Of a stretch of DNA of 64,000 nt, positions 40,325 through 48,763 are shown one piece after another. The notes under the pieces are model-generated. The model saw nothing but the letters and a program-made list of their open reading frames with translations. It did no database searches and was not told the origin of the DNA. Location of the stretch: contig NZ_CP060131.1 in the NCBI RefSeq assembly GCF_014235185.1, positions 4,657,501-4,721,500 on the forward strand. Reading direction: 5' to 3'. Source of the stretch: Pseudonocardia petroleophila (GTDB lineage: Bacteria; Actinomycetota; Actinomycetes; Mycobacteriales; Pseudonocardiaceae). How positions within the stretch are numbered: position 1 is the first letter of the stretch; every line of letters starts with the position of its first letter. A program made the position numbers and the translations under genes.

Positions 40325-40453
40325 TCGGGCGATCATGGTCCCGGCCGCGCCACCCGAACGCCGGTGTGACCGGCGTCTCGTCGGCCGCGCTCGTCGTCCG
40401 GGTGACGGGGGAGCGGCGTCGGGGTGACGCCCCGGTGTCGCCCGTGCAGAGAT

Positions 40454-40473
40454 GATCACCCGTACGCGTGATC
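40454..40473. promoter_or_regulatory. Inverted repeat in the gap before the small HTH gene
   Basis: GATCAC-N8-GTGATC lies in the 287-base gap between the ABC-F gene and the HTH gene, about 140 bases upstream of the latter. It could be an operator or part of a leader; nothing else recognisable was seen in the gap except the ribosome site at 40597-40603. Confidence 0.35.
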
Positions 40474-40611
40474 CATTCGGGCGAACCGCTCACCGATCAT
40501 CGAGTCGATCTCCTTCTCGTGGCCTCTGACCTGGACGATCATTGCTGCACCGGGGGGCCGGACGAGATCCCTCGCGGGGATCCGCGGGGAGCTAACGAGG
40601 AGGCGCGCGTC

Positions 40612-40821
40612 ATGCCCGACCTGAAGAAGGGGGCCCGTATCACGGGTACCCAGCGCGACAAGCTCGCAGGCGATCTGAAGAAGAAGTACGAGAAGGGCGC
40701 CAGCATCCGGGCGCTCGCGGAGTCCACCGGCCGTTCCTACGGCTTCGTGCACCGCGTGCTGTCGGAGACCGGGGTCACGCTGCGCGGGCGCGGCGGAGCC
40801 ACCCGGACCAAGAAGAAGTAG
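40612..40821 (+). CDS. Small basic helix-turn-helix protein (Rv1473A-like)
   Basis: This 69-residue, lysine- and arginine-rich protein has a central helix-turn-helix (GASIRALAESTGRSYGFVHRVL, spread over residues 25-46) and a basic tail. ATG 40612 is preceded by GAGGAGG at a good distance; the frame is open further upstream, but that part is not protein-like. Near-identical small proteins occur across actinobacteria, in mycobacteria directly after the ABC-F gene as here. A DNA-binding role is likely from the fold, but the targets are unknown. Confidence 0.88.
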   Translation: MPDLKKGARITGTQRDKLAGDLKKKYEKGASIRALAESTGRSYGFVHRVLSETGVTLRGRGGATRTKKK

Positions 40822-40861
40822 CCCGTGGGCGGGCGGGTTACGGAGCAGTAGCCTGCCGGGC

Positions 40862-41653
40862 ATGACCCTCGCGGAACCCGACCTGCTCCAGCGCGGCGGA
40901 CTGACCCTGGACGTCGACGGCGCCCGGGCCACCATCACGCTGTCCCGACCCGAGTCGCTCAACTCCCAGACCCCGCACACGTGGGCCGCGCTGGCCGCGG
41001 TCGGCGAGTCGCTGTCCGACGACGTGCGGGTGGTCGTCGTGCGCGGACAGGGCCGGGCGTTCTCCGCCGGTCTGGACCGCAGCCTGTTCACGCCCTCGGC
41101 CGACGAGCCCGGGATCAGCGCACTGGGCACGATGCCGCCGGAGGAGGCGGACCTGACGATCGCGGGGTACCAGTCCGGGTTCTCCTGGCTGCGCGACCCG
41201 GCCCGGGTCACGGTCGCCGCGGTGCAGGGCCACGCGATCGGCGGGGGGTTCCAGCTCGCGCTGGCCTGCGACCTGCGGATCGTCGCCGACGACGTGCAGT
41301 TCTGCATGGCCGAGCCCGCGCTGGGCATCGTGCCCGACCTCGGGGGCACCTACCCGCTGGTGCGGGCCGTCGGCTACGCCCGGGCCGTCGAGATCTGCCT
41401 GACCGGCCGCCGCGTCGGGGCCGTCGAGTCCGTCGCGCTCGGCCTCGCGCTGCGCTCGGTGCCCGCCGATGAGCTCGACGCCGCCGTCGACGAGCTCGCG
41501 ACCGCACTGGTCTCGGCCCCGCCGAAGGCCGCCGCGGAGACCCTGCGCCTGCTCTCCGGCGTCGCCGACGGCCTGGACCCCGCCGCCGCGCTCGCCGCCG
41601 AGCGCGCGGCCCAGATCCGCCGGCTCCGCTCGCTGGCCGCCGGCACCGGCTGA
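40862..41653 (+). CDS. Enoyl-CoA hydratase/isomerase family protein
   Basis: This 263-residue crotonase-fold protein has oxyanion-hole segments GRAFSAGLDRS near residue 65 and QGHAIGGGFQLALACDLRI near 120. The acidic residues that act in true hydratases sit at ALGIVPDLGGTYPL, where Asp-Leu-Gly-Gly is present while the first catalytic Glu region reads FCMAEPALG. Crotonase members vary widely in activity, so hydration of enoyl-CoA is likely but not certain. It is the positional match of echA12 (Rv1472), although the order relative to the ABC-F gene is reversed. Confidence 0.88.
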   Translation: MTLAEPDLLQRGGLTLDVDGARATITLSRPESLNSQTPHTWAALAAVGESLSDDVRVVVVRGQGRAFSAGLDRSLFTPSADEPGISALGTMPPEEADLTIAGYQSGFSWLRDPARVTVAAVQGHAIGGGFQLALACDLRIVADDVQFCMAEPALGIVPDLGGTYPLVRAVGYARAVEICLTGRRVGAVESVALGLALRSVPADELDAAVDELATALVSAPPKAAAETLRLLSGVADGLDPAAALAAERAAQIRRLRSLAAGTG

Positions 41654-41681
41654 CCCCGGCGACCGGCCTCACCGGCCTGCG

Positions 41682-42032
41682 TCAGGTGGTGCCGTCCGCC
41701 CGGCCGCGGTCGGCGTCGGGACCGGGGTGCGCGGCGTGGTGCGCCTCGAGCTCGTCGATGCGGGCGCGCGCGGTGTCGAGCTCGTCCTGCAGGCCCACGA
41801 TGCGGGCGGCGGCGTCGAGGGTCATGCCCTCGTCGAAGAGCTTCCGCAGGCGGGCGGCGAGCTCGAGCTGGCGGCGGGAGTAGCGGCGGTGCCCGCCGCT
41901 GGAGCGCTGCGGTGTGAGCACCCCGGCCGCGTCGAGGCTGCGCAGGAACGCCGGTTGGACCTCGAGCAGCTCCGCGGCCTGGCCCATGGTGACCGCGGGG
42001 TAGTCGTCGTCGTCGAGCCGGCCGACACCCAT
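41682..42032 (-). CDS. MerR family transcriptional regulator
   Basis: This 116-residue regulator has an N-terminal MerR winged helix (YPAVTMGQAAELLEVQPAFL, then SSGGHRRYSRRQLELAARL) and a C-terminal coiled-coil dimerisation helix (QDELDTARARIDELEAH). It has no metal-binding cysteines, which makes it HspR-like rather than metal-sensing. The start ATG 42030-42032 is chosen; the longer frame to 42122 adds a leader that is not protein-like. It lies 178 bases downstream of hsp20 on the same strand. Control of hsp20 is a reasonable inference. Confidence 0.85.
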   Translation of the reverse strand: MGVGRLDDDDYPAVTMGQAAELLEVQPAFLRSLDAAGVLTPQRSSGGHRRYSRRQLELAARLRKLFDEGMTLDAAARIVGLQDELDTARARIDELEAHHAAHPGPDADRGRADGTT

Positions 42033-42160
42033 CGAGACCCCGTTCCCGCCCGCTGTCCGGACGTGTCGCCCACCGATCCGACGGTCGGCGAGCGCGCTGT
42101 GCTGCGGAGCGCGCTGCAGCAACTGTACAGCCCGCGCTGCAGGTTCCGGAGCAGGTCACG

Positions 42161-42205
42161 CGGGTGGGCCGTGCACCGCGGCGTCCGCGGTGCACGGCCC
42201 ACCCG
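42161..42205 (-). terminator. Perfect 21-base-pair hairpin after hsp20
   Basis: A perfect 21-base inverted repeat with a three-base loop (CGT) at 42182-42184 begins five bases after the hsp20 stop. Such a long perfect stem next to a stop should end hsp20 transcripts strongly and would separate them from the merR message. Confidence 0.88.
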
Positions 42206-42210
42206 GTGAC

Positions 42211-42651
42211 TCAGGCGTCGATCTGCTGCCGTCCGCCGTCGGCGTGGGCGATGGAGATCCGGCGGGGCTTGGCCCGCTCCGCGATCGGGATCCGCAGGGT
42301 CAGCACGCCGGCGTCGTAGGCGGCGTCGATGTGCTCGGTGTCGAGGGTGTCGCCCAGGAACAACTGCCGGGAGAACACCCCGAGCGGCCGTTCGGCCACC
42401 TGCATCTCGACGTGCTCACCGGACGCGGCGGGCCGCCGCTCGGCCTTGACGGTCAGCACGTTGCGCTCGACGTCGAGCTCGATCGCGTCGGGGGACACGC
42501 CGGGCAGGTCGAAGGAGACGACGAACTCGTCCCCGGCGCGGTAGGCGTCCATCGGCATCGCGCTGGGACGGCTCCAGGTCCCGGGCGCGTTGCCGAACAC
42601 CTGCTGGGTCAGCCGGTCCATCTCGCGGAACGGGTCGGTGCGCATCAGCAT
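42211..42651 (-). CDS. hsp20: Hsp20/alpha-crystallin small heat shock protein
   Basis: This 146-residue chaperone has the alpha-crystallin domain from about residue 40 (MDAYRAGDEFVVSFDLPGVS, then ELDVERNVLTVKAERR). The C-terminal strand GVLTLRIPIAERAKPRRISI contains the I-x-I/V-type anchoring motif region. The N-terminus MLMRTDPFREMDRLTQQVFG is like actinobacterial Hsp18. It binds unfolding proteins in an ATP-independent way. A palindromic site lies 81 bases upstream of the start, and a MerR-type regulator gene lies downstream. Confidence 0.94.
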   Translation of the reverse strand: MLMRTDPFREMDRLTQQVFGNAPGTWSRPSAMPMDAYRAGDEFVVSFDLPGVSPDAIELDVERNVLTVKAERRPAASGEHVEMQVAERPLGVFSRQLFLGDTLDTEHIDAAYDAGVLTLRIPIAERAKPRRISIAHADGGRQQIDA

Positions 42652-42731
42652 CGCAGGCCACTCCTCTCTCGGTCGACATCAGGAGGCGATGCTCCGGGCG
42701 GTCCCTGGGGTGACTCGGGTCCGCTCCGGAT

Positions 42732-42753
42732 ATCTGCAACCATAGATGCAGAT
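42732..42753. promoter_or_regulatory. Inverted repeat upstream of hsp20
   Basis: ATCTGCA-N8-TGCAGAT is a perfect 7-base inverted repeat in an A/T-richer pocket of the hsp20/42832 divergent region. It is a good operator candidate for the nearby MerR-type regulator. It does not match the HspR HAIR consensus as I remember it. Confidence 0.6.
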
Positions 42754-42831
42754 TTGCTCCGGCGCAAGAGGTAGAGTTGTCGCAGTCGCCGATGGCGGTC
42801 CGTCGTCGGCCCGAGCGGTGGGGAGGGTGCG

Positions 42832-43272
42832 GTGAGCCTGACGAACGTGTGGGTGCAGACCCAGTCGGACGGGTTGGTGCGGGCCGACCAGGTGGTGGGC
42901 GTCGACGCCCACACCACGCCCGCGCTGAGCGGCAAGCCCTCGCGGTGGCTGCTCGACGTGGTGCTGGCCGGGCCGCTCGGCAGCGGCACCCGGGACGGGT
43001 GGACGGTGACGATGGCCCACCGCACGCTGGTCCAGACCGCGGAGGATCCCGGTGACGCGCCGGCGGCGCTGGTCCGGCTGCTCGCCCAGCTCGACCTGGT
43101 CAACGCGGCGGGCATCGTCACGGCGACCCGTGCGGACGCGCGCGACGACGACGGGCCGGGCCGCCCCGGCCCCGCCGGGGACGTCGTCGCCGGGGGCGGT
43201 CGGGTGCGGTTGCGCTTCGTGCCCTTCGCCGGCCCGGAACCCGGGCACCACACCGGCGCCGAGTACCTCTGA
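42832..43272 (+). CDS. Conserved-looking hypothetical protein
   Basis: This 146-residue protein has no motif that I recognise. It starts at GTG 42832 after a GGGAGGG ribosome-site-like run. The sequence is soluble-looking, with an ordered N-terminal two thirds (TNVWVQTQSDGLVRADQVVG, WLLDVVLAGPLGSGT) and a Gly/Pro/Asp-rich stretch near residue 105-120. It has no cysteines. It is divergent from hsp20 and shares the regulatory gap with it. Codon use and GC3 look like neighbouring genes, so it is probably real. Confidence 0.65.
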   Translation: MSLTNVWVQTQSDGLVRADQVVGVDAHTTPALSGKPSRWLLDVVLAGPLGSGTRDGWTVTMAHRTLVQTAEDPGDAPAALVRLLAQLDLVNAAGIVTATRADARDDDGPGRPGPAGDVVAGGGRVRLRFVPFAGPEPGHHTGAEYL

Positions 43273-43371
43273 ACGGCCGACCCGCCGGGCGCGGTCGCGC
43301 GTCGCGGCCGGGGTACGGAGGATGGGGGAGTAGGCGGGCGCCGCACGGCGTTGTCCGACGCAACCGTGTAG

Positions 43372-45336
43372 GTGGAGGTGGTGCCCGTGGAACGGCCCGT
43401 CGGGATGATGAGCAAGGTGGCGGCCGGGGTGGACGCGCCGCGGTCGGTCGCACCCGGGACGATCCCGCGGATCTGGCGCTTCGCCGCCCCCTACCGCGGC
43501 TGGCTGCTGGCGTTCCTGCTGCTCACCGTCGTGATGGCGACCATCGGCGTCGCGACGCCGGTGCTCGCGGGGCAGGTCGTCAACGCGATCGTCGGGGGCG
43601 GCACGGCGTCGGCGGCCGCCGCGACCGTCGTCGCGCTGGCGGCGGGCATCGCGGGACTGGCGATCCTCGAGGCGGTCACCGGGCTGGCGTCGCGGTGGTT
43701 CTCCTCCCGCATCGGCGAGGGCCTGATCGTCGACCTGCGCAAGGCCGTCTACACCCACGTCCAGACGATGCCGGTGGCGTTCTTCACCCGGACCCGCACC
43801 GGGGCGCTGGTCAGCCGGCTCAACAACGACGTCATCGGGGCGCAGTCGGCGATCACCTCGACGCTGGCGACGGTGCTGTCCAACTCGATCCAGCTCGCCC
43901 TCGCGCTCGGGGTGATGCTGACGCTGGCCTGGCAGGTCACGCTGCTGGCCCTGCTGCTGCTGCCGATCTTCGTGCTCCCGGCCCGGCGGATGGGGCGCAC
44001 CATCGCCGACCTGCGCCGCGAGTCCGCCGACCTCAACGCCGGCATGGGCTCCCAGATGACCGAGCGGTTCTCCGCGCCCGGGGCCACGCTGGTCAAGCTG
44101 TTCGGCCGCCCCGACGAGGAGGCCGCCGACTTCGGCGAGCGGGCCGAGCGCGTCCGCGACATCGGGGTGCGCACCGCGATGGTCTCCCGCGTGTTCGTCA
44201 CCGCGCTGTCGCTCGTCTCGGCGCTGGCCCAGGCCCTGGTCTACGGCCTCGGCGGCTACCTGGCCGTCACCGGGCAGATCGAGCCGGGCACGGTCGTCAC
44301 CCTCGCGCTGCTGCTCACCCGCCTCTACACGCCGATGACGGCACTGGCCAACGCCCGCGTCGACGTCATGACGGCGCTGGTGTCGTTCGAGCGGGTCTTC
44401 GAGGTGCTCGACCTCGACCCGATGATCCGCGAGCGCCCCGACCCGCTCCCGCTGCCGGACGGCCCGGTCTCCGTCGCCCTGCGCGACGTCCGGTTCGGCT
44501 ACCCGAGCGCGGAGCAGGTGTCGCTCGCGTCGCTGGAGGAGGTCGCGGTGCTGGACCAGCGGCCCAGCGAGGAGGTGCTGCACGGCGTCGACCTGGAGGT
44601 GGGCGCCGGGCAGCTGCTGGCGCTCGTCGGGTCGTCGGGGGCGGGGAAGTCGACGATCGCCTCGCTCGTGCCGCGCCTCTACGACGTCGACTCCGGGGCG
44701 GTGACGCTGTCCGGCGTCGACGTGCGCGACCTGGCCTTCGCCGACCTGCGCGGCGCGGTCGGCGTCGTCACCCAGGACGGGCACCTGTTCCACTCCTCGA
44801 TCGCGGAGAACCTGCGCTACGCGAAGCCGGACGCCACCGACGCCGAGATCGTCGAGGCCCTGCGCCGCGCGCGGCTCGGCGAGCTGTTCGAGAGCCTGCC
44901 CGACGGGCTCGACACGGTGGTGGGGGAGCGCGGGTACCGGCTCTCCGGCGGTGAGCGCCAGCGCCTGACGATCGCGCGGCTGCTGCTGGCCCGCCCGCGC
45001 GTGGTGATCCTCGACGAGGCGACGGCGCACCTGGACTCGGAGTCGGAGTCGGCGGTGCAGGAGGCGCTGGTGGAGGCCCTGTCCGGGCGCACGGCGATCG
45101 TCATCGCCCACCGCCTGTCGACGGTGCGCCGCGCCGACACGATCGCGGTCGTCGAGCACGGGAGGGTCGTGGAGAGCGGCACGCACGAGGAGCTGATCGC
45201 CGCGGGCGGCCGGTACGCGGTGCTGCACCGGACCCAGTTCGCGCAGCAGCCCGACCCGGACCCGCCGCACGACGGGATCGAGTGCGGCATCGACGGCTGC
45301 ACCGTGCGGCACAGCGAGGAGCACCTGGTCCGCTGA
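43372..45336 (+). CDS. ABC exporter, fused membrane and ATPase domains
   Basis: This 654-residue half-transporter has about six membrane segments in the first 320 residues (including MPVAFFTRTRTGALVSRLNND, a typical intracellular loop). It is followed by an ATPase domain with Walker A GSSGAGKST near residue 420, signature LSGGERQRL near 525 and Walker B VVILDEATAHLD. It would work as a dimer of the lipid/drug exporter type. GTG 43372 is the first start; GTG 43387 is an equally plausible one with GGAGG upstream. A perfect hairpin separates it from the convergent acnR gene. Confidence 0.9.
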   Translation: MEVVPVERPVGMMSKVAAGVDAPRSVAPGTIPRIWRFAAPYRGWLLAFLLLTVVMATIGVATPVLAGQVVNAIVGGGTASAAAATVVALAAGIAGLAILEAVTGLASRWFSSRIGEGLIVDLRKAVYTHVQTMPVAFFTRTRTGALVSRLNNDVIGAQSAITSTLATVLSNSIQLALALGVMLTLAWQVTLLALLLLPIFVLPARRMGRTIADLRRESADLNAGMGSQMTERFSAPGATLVKLFGRPDEEAADFGERAERVRDIGVRTAMVSRVFVTALSLVSALAQALVYGLGGYLAVTGQIEPGTVVTLALLLTRLYTPMTALANARVDVMTALVSFERVFEVLDLDPMIRERPDPLPLPDGPVSVALRDVRFGYPSAEQVSLASLEEVAVLDQRPSEEVLHGVDLEVGAGQLLALVGSSGAGKSTIASLVPRLYDVDSGAVTLSGVDVRDLAFADLRGAVGVVTQDGHLFHSSIAENLRYAKPDATDAEIVEALRRARLGELFESLPDGLDTVVGERGYRLSGGERQRLTIARLLLARPRVVILDEATAHLDSESESAVQEALVEALSGRTAIVIAHRLSTVRRADTIAVVEHGRVVESGTHEELIAAGGRYAVLHRTQFAQQPDPDPPHDGIECGIDGCTVRHSEEHLVR

Positions 45337-45341
45337 GGGGT

Positions 45342-45383
45342 CGTGCGCGGGAACGGCGGCCAGGGCCGCCGTTCCCGCGCACG
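45342..45383. terminator. Perfect 19-base-pair hairpin between convergent genes
   Basis: A 19-base inverted repeat with a four-base loop (CAGG, 45361-45364) fills most of the 51-base gap between the ABC exporter stop and the acnR stop. It is likely a bidirectional terminator for both. Confidence 0.88.
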
Positions 45384-45387
45384 GGCT

Positions 45388-45951
45388 CTATCTCCGGACC
45401 GCGGTCTCCACCAGGTCGAGCACCGGGCCGAGGTCGTCGGCGGACAGGCCCATCGCGAGGTGCGACACCAGCCCTTCCATCACCAGCTCGAGGTACTGCG
45501 CGAGCACCGCGACGGGCACGTCGTCGCGCACCGCCCCGGCCCGGGCCTGGCGCTCCAGGCGGGCGCGGGTGGCGCGGGTCAGCGCCGCGGAGTGCGCGCT
45601 CCAGCGCTCGCGGAACTCCGGCTCGGTGCGCAGCCGCCGCGACACCTCCAGCCGGGTGCCCAGCCAGCTGCGCTCGTCGACGGGATCGGCCAGGAGGTTG
45701 CGCATGACCTGCACCAGGCCGTCGGCGGCGACGACGTCGGCCATCCGCTCGGCGTCCTGCTCGGCCAGCGCCAGGAACAGGGCGTCCTTGTCGCGGAAGT
45801 AGTGGAAGATCGCGCCGCGGGACAGGCCGGTGGACTGCTCCAGCCGCCGGACGGTGGCGCCCTCGTAGCCGTGCCGCGCGAAGCAGGTGCGGGCCCCGTC
45901 GAGGATCTCCTGGCGCCGCGCCGCGAGCTGGTCGGTGCTGACGCGGGGCAT
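45388..45951 (-). CDS. acnR: AcnR, TetR-family repressor of aconitase
   Basis: This 187-residue TetR regulator has an N-terminal helix-turn-helix (ATVRRLEQSTGLSRGAIFHY). The opening MPRVSTDQLAARRQEILDGA and ending LDLVETAVRR closely resemble the mycobacterial Rv1474c/corynebacterial AcnR proteins as I remember them. AcnR represses the aconitase gene. In mycobacteria and corynebacteria acnR lies directly next to acn; here acn is about 8.3 kb away at 54298-57105. A 10-base palindrome (CGTACGTACG, 45974-45983) lies upstream of its start. Confidence 0.85.
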   Translation of the reverse strand: MPRVSTDQLAARRQEILDGARTCFARHGYEGATVRRLEQSTGLSRGAIFHYFRDKDALFLALAEQDAERMADVVAADGLVQVMRNLLADPVDERSWLGTRLEVSRRLRTEPEFRERWSAHSAALTRATRARLERQARAGAVRDDVPVAVLAQYLELVMEGLVSHLAMGLSADDLGPVLDLVETAVRR

Positions 45952-45973
45952 CGCACCAGGATAGCCACCCAGA

Positions 45974-45983
45974 CGTACGTACG
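45974..45983. promoter_or_regulatory. Palindrome upstream of acnR
   Basis: CGTACGTACG is a perfect palindrome 22 bases upstream of the acnR ATG, in the divergent region shared with egtA. It is a plausible autoregulatory TetR site, but short. Confidence 0.45.
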
Positions 45984-46060
45984 GCTTGGGAAGGATGTCA
46001 CGAGTTCGTTCGCCGCAGCACCCCTGCGCGCGGCCCGGCGCGCGGGTAGCGTCGTTCCGC

Positions 46061-47413
46061 GTGAGTCAGGACGTGTCCTCGGGGATCGACGAGGCGAGGG
46101 AAGCAGATCCGGTTCGTCCGGATCCGGGTCCGTCGGTGCTGCGCGACTGCGCCGACGCCGAGGCCTACGTCGCGTCGGTCTGCTTCAAGCACGGGCCGCC
46201 GCGGCTGATCGGCGTCGAGCTGGAGTGGCTGCTGCACCGCCGGGCGGTGCCGGACGGCCCCCTCGACGTCGACACGCTCGTGGCCGCACTCGGCCCGCAC
46301 GCCCCCACGACCCTCGATCCCGCGTCACCGGCCCGCCCGCTCCCGGCCGGGTCCTCCGTCACCGTCGAGCCCGGCGGCCAGGCCGAGCTGGCCAGCCCGC
46401 CGTTCCCCGACCTCCCGGGCCTGCTGCGCGCGGTCCGCACCGACAGCGCGGCCCTGCTGGGCCGCCTCGCCGCCCGCGGCCTGCAGCCGCACCCCCGGGC
46501 CGCCGACTCGCTGCGTCCTCCCGTGCGCCTGCTGCAGGTGCCGCGCTACCGCGCGATGGAGCAGTCCTTCGACCGCACCGGCCCCTACGGCCGCAGCGCG
46601 ATGTGCTCGACCGCCGCGGTCCAGGTCTGCGTCGACACCGGGGAGGGCGCCGACGCGGCCCGCCGCTGGGCGGCCGTGCACGCCGTCGGGCCGGTGCTGC
46701 TCGCCGCGTTCGCCAACTCGCCGGTCCTGCACGGGCGGCGCACCGGCTGGAAGTCCTCGCGCTGGGCGGCGTGGCAGGCCTGCGACCCGGCGCGCACCGG
46801 CCCTCCGCCGCTGCACGACACCGACCCCGACGTCGATCCCGCACCGGCGTGGGCGCGTCGCGTCGTGGCGAGCCCGCTGCTGTGCGTCCGGAGCGCGGGC
46901 ACGTGGACGGTGCCCCGCGGCGTCACCTTCGGCGACTGGGTGAACGGCGCGCTGCCCACCCCGCCCACCACCGCCGACCTCGACTACCACGTCTCCACGC
47001 TGTTCCCGCCGGTCCGCCCGCACGGGTTCCTGGAGATCCGCTACGTCGACGCCCAGCCCGGCGACGGGTGGGCGCTGCCCACCGCCGTCCTGGCCGCGGT
47101 GCTCGCCGACCCGGCCACCGTCGACCGGGTGCTGGAGCTGTGCGAGCCCGCCCGCGGCCGCTGGGTCTCCGGGGCCCGCCACGGCCTCGACGACCTCGTG
47201 CTCGCCCGCGCGGCCGCCGGCGTGTTCACCCTCGCGCTGGACCGGCTACCCGGTCTGGGCGCGCCGCGGTGGGTGCTCGACGCGCTCACCACCATGACCG
47301 AGCGCCACGTCCTGCGCGGGCTGTGCCCCGCCGACGACCCGGTGGCCGGCGACCTCGACGCCGTCACCGCCCCCCGTCTCGAACCGGGGATCCCGGAAGG
47401 AGAGACCGCATGA
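46061..47413 (+). CDS. egtA: EgtA, glutamate-cysteine ligase of ergothioneine biosynthesis
   Basis: This 450-residue member of the GCS2/EgtA family makes gamma-glutamylcysteine, the sulfur donor for ergothioneine. It carries GVELEWLL, VEPGGQAELASPP and the segment VRLLQVPRYRAMEQSFDRTG of actinobacterial EgtA. The start is GTG 46061. It is the first gene of egtABCD, and its stop overlaps the egtB ATG. Confidence 0.94.
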   Translation: MSQDVSSGIDEAREADPVRPDPGPSVLRDCADAEAYVASVCFKHGPPRLIGVELEWLLHRRAVPDGPLDVDTLVAALGPHAPTTLDPASPARPLPAGSSVTVEPGGQAELASPPFPDLPGLLRAVRTDSAALLGRLAARGLQPHPRAADSLRPPVRLLQVPRYRAMEQSFDRTGPYGRSAMCSTAAVQVCVDTGEGADAARRWAAVHAVGPVLLAAFANSPVLHGRRTGWKSSRWAAWQACDPARTGPPPLHDTDPDVDPAPAWARRVVASPLLCVRSAGTWTVPRGVTFGDWVNGALPTPPTTADLDYHVSTLFPPVRPHGFLEIRYVDAQPGDGWALPTAVLAAVLADPATVDRVLELCEPARGRWVSGARHGLDDLVLARAAAGVFTLALDRLPGLGAPRWVLDALTTMTERHVLRGLCPADDPVAGDLDAVTAPRLEPGIPEGETA

Positions 47414-48759
47414 CCGCCACCTCCACCCAGGACGGCGACGCCGAGGCCCTGCGCACCCGCGTGGCCGACCTGCTCGCCGCCTCCCGCGCCCGCAGCATCG
47501 CCCTCACCGACGCCGTCGACGAGGCCGACCTCGTCGCCCAGCACTCCCCGCTGATGTCGCCGCTGGTCTGGGACCTCGCGCACATCGGCAGCCAGGAGGA
47601 GCTGTGGCTGGTCCGCGACGTCGGCGGCCGCGAGCCGCTGCGCCCCGAGATCGACGGGCTCTACGACGCGTTCCAGCACTCCCGCGCGAGCCGCGTCGAG
47701 CTGCCGCTGCTCACGCCGTCGGAGGCCCGGACCTACGTCGCCGAGGTCCGGGACAAGGCCCTCGACGCGCTGGGCCGCAGCCCGCTGACCGGGCGCCGCC
47801 TGGAGCGGCACGGGTTCGCGTTCGGGATGATCGTGCAGCACGAGCAGCAGCACGACGAGACCATGCTCGCCACCCACCAGCTCCGCACCGGCGCCCCGGT
47901 CCTGCACGCGCCCGCCCCGCCCCCGGGGTCCGCGCTGCCGGCCCGCGAGGTGTACGTCCCGGCCGGGCCGTTCGAGATGGGCACCTCCGTCGAGCCGTGG
48001 GCGCTGGACAACGAGCGCCCCGCCCACACCGTCGACGTCGGCGCGTACTGGATCGACACCGCGCCCGTCACGAACGGGGAGTACGCCGAGTTCGTCGACG
48101 CCGGCGGCTACGACGACCCGCGCTGGTGGAGCGACGCCGGCTGGCGCCACCGCGTCGACGCCGGGGTGGTCGCGCCGCAGTTCTGGGAGCGCGACGCGTC
48201 CGGGGCCTGGTTCCGCGACCGGTTCGGCGTCCGCGCGCCGGTCGTCGCCGACGAGCCGGTGGTGCACGTCTGCTTCCACGAGGCCGCCGCGTACGCCCGC
48301 TGGGCCGGCAAGCGGCTGCCCACCGAGGCGGAGTGGGAGAAGGCGGCCCGCCACGACCCCGCCACCGGCCGCACCCGCCGCTACCCCTGGGGCGACGACG
48401 AGCCGACGCCCCGGCACGCCAACCTCGGCCAGCGCCACCTGCAGCCCGCCCCCGTCGGCGCGTACCCGCTGGGCGCGTCGCCGCTGGGGGTGCACCAGCT
48501 CATCGGCGACGTGTGGGAGTGGCTCGACACCGGGTTCCACCCGTACCCGGGCTACGAGACGTTCCCGTACCCGGAGTACTCCGAGGTGTTCTTCGGCGGC
48601 GACTACCGGATGCTGCGCGGCGGCTCCTTCGGTACCGACCCGTCGGCGCTGCGGTCGACGTTCCGCAACTGGGACCACCCGATCCGCCGGCAGATCTTCT
48701 CCGGCTTCCGCTGCGCGCGCGACGCCGGAGCGCGTGACGCCGCCGAGCGGGGCGCCTGA
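47410..48759 (+). CDS. egtB: EgtB, non-heme iron sulfoxide synthase
   Basis: This 449-residue enzyme has an N-terminal DinB-like domain with the iron-binding histidines (LAHIGSQEELW, and HEQQHDE near residue 140) and a C-terminal formylglycine-generating-enzyme-like domain. The latter includes FEMGTSVEPWALDNERPAH, KRLPTEAEWEKAAR and FSGFRCAR. It joins gamma-glutamylcysteine to hercynine with oxygen to give a sulfoxide. The ATG overlaps the egtA stop. The product of EgtD is its substrate. Confidence 0.95.
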   Translation: MTATSTQDGDAEALRTRVADLLAASRARSIALTDAVDEADLVAQHSPLMSPLVWDLAHIGSQEELWLVRDVGGREPLRPEIDGLYDAFQHSRASRVELPLLTPSEARTYVAEVRDKALDALGRSPLTGRRLERHGFAFGMIVQHEQQHDETMLATHQLRTGAPVLHAPAPPPGSALPAREVYVPAGPFEMGTSVEPWALDNERPAHTVDVGAYWIDTAPVTNGEYAEFVDAGGYDDPRWWSDAGWRHRVDAGVVAPQFWERDASGAWFRDRFGVRAPVVADEPVVHVCFHEAAAYARWAGKRLPTEAEWEKAARHDPATGRTRRYPWGDDEPTPRHANLGQRHLQPAPVGAYPLGASPLGVHQLIGDVWEWLDTGFHPYPGYETFPYPEYSEVFFGGDYRMLRGGSFGTDPSALRSTFRNWDHPIRRQIFSGFRCARDAGARDAAERGA

Positions 48760-48763
48760 CCGG

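Noticed and set aside
40468..40611. 48-codon N-terminal extension of the small HTH protein
   Set aside because: A strong ribosome site stands just before ATG 40612, and the upstream codons are not like the family.
42679..45324. 881-codon minus-strand open frame opposite the ABC exporter
   Set aside because: Composition-driven shadow; the plus strand has Walker A, signature and Walker B in order.
48734..48763. Earlier ATG start for egtC
   Set aside because: It would place the nucleophilic cysteine at residue 12; the enzyme needs it at position 2.
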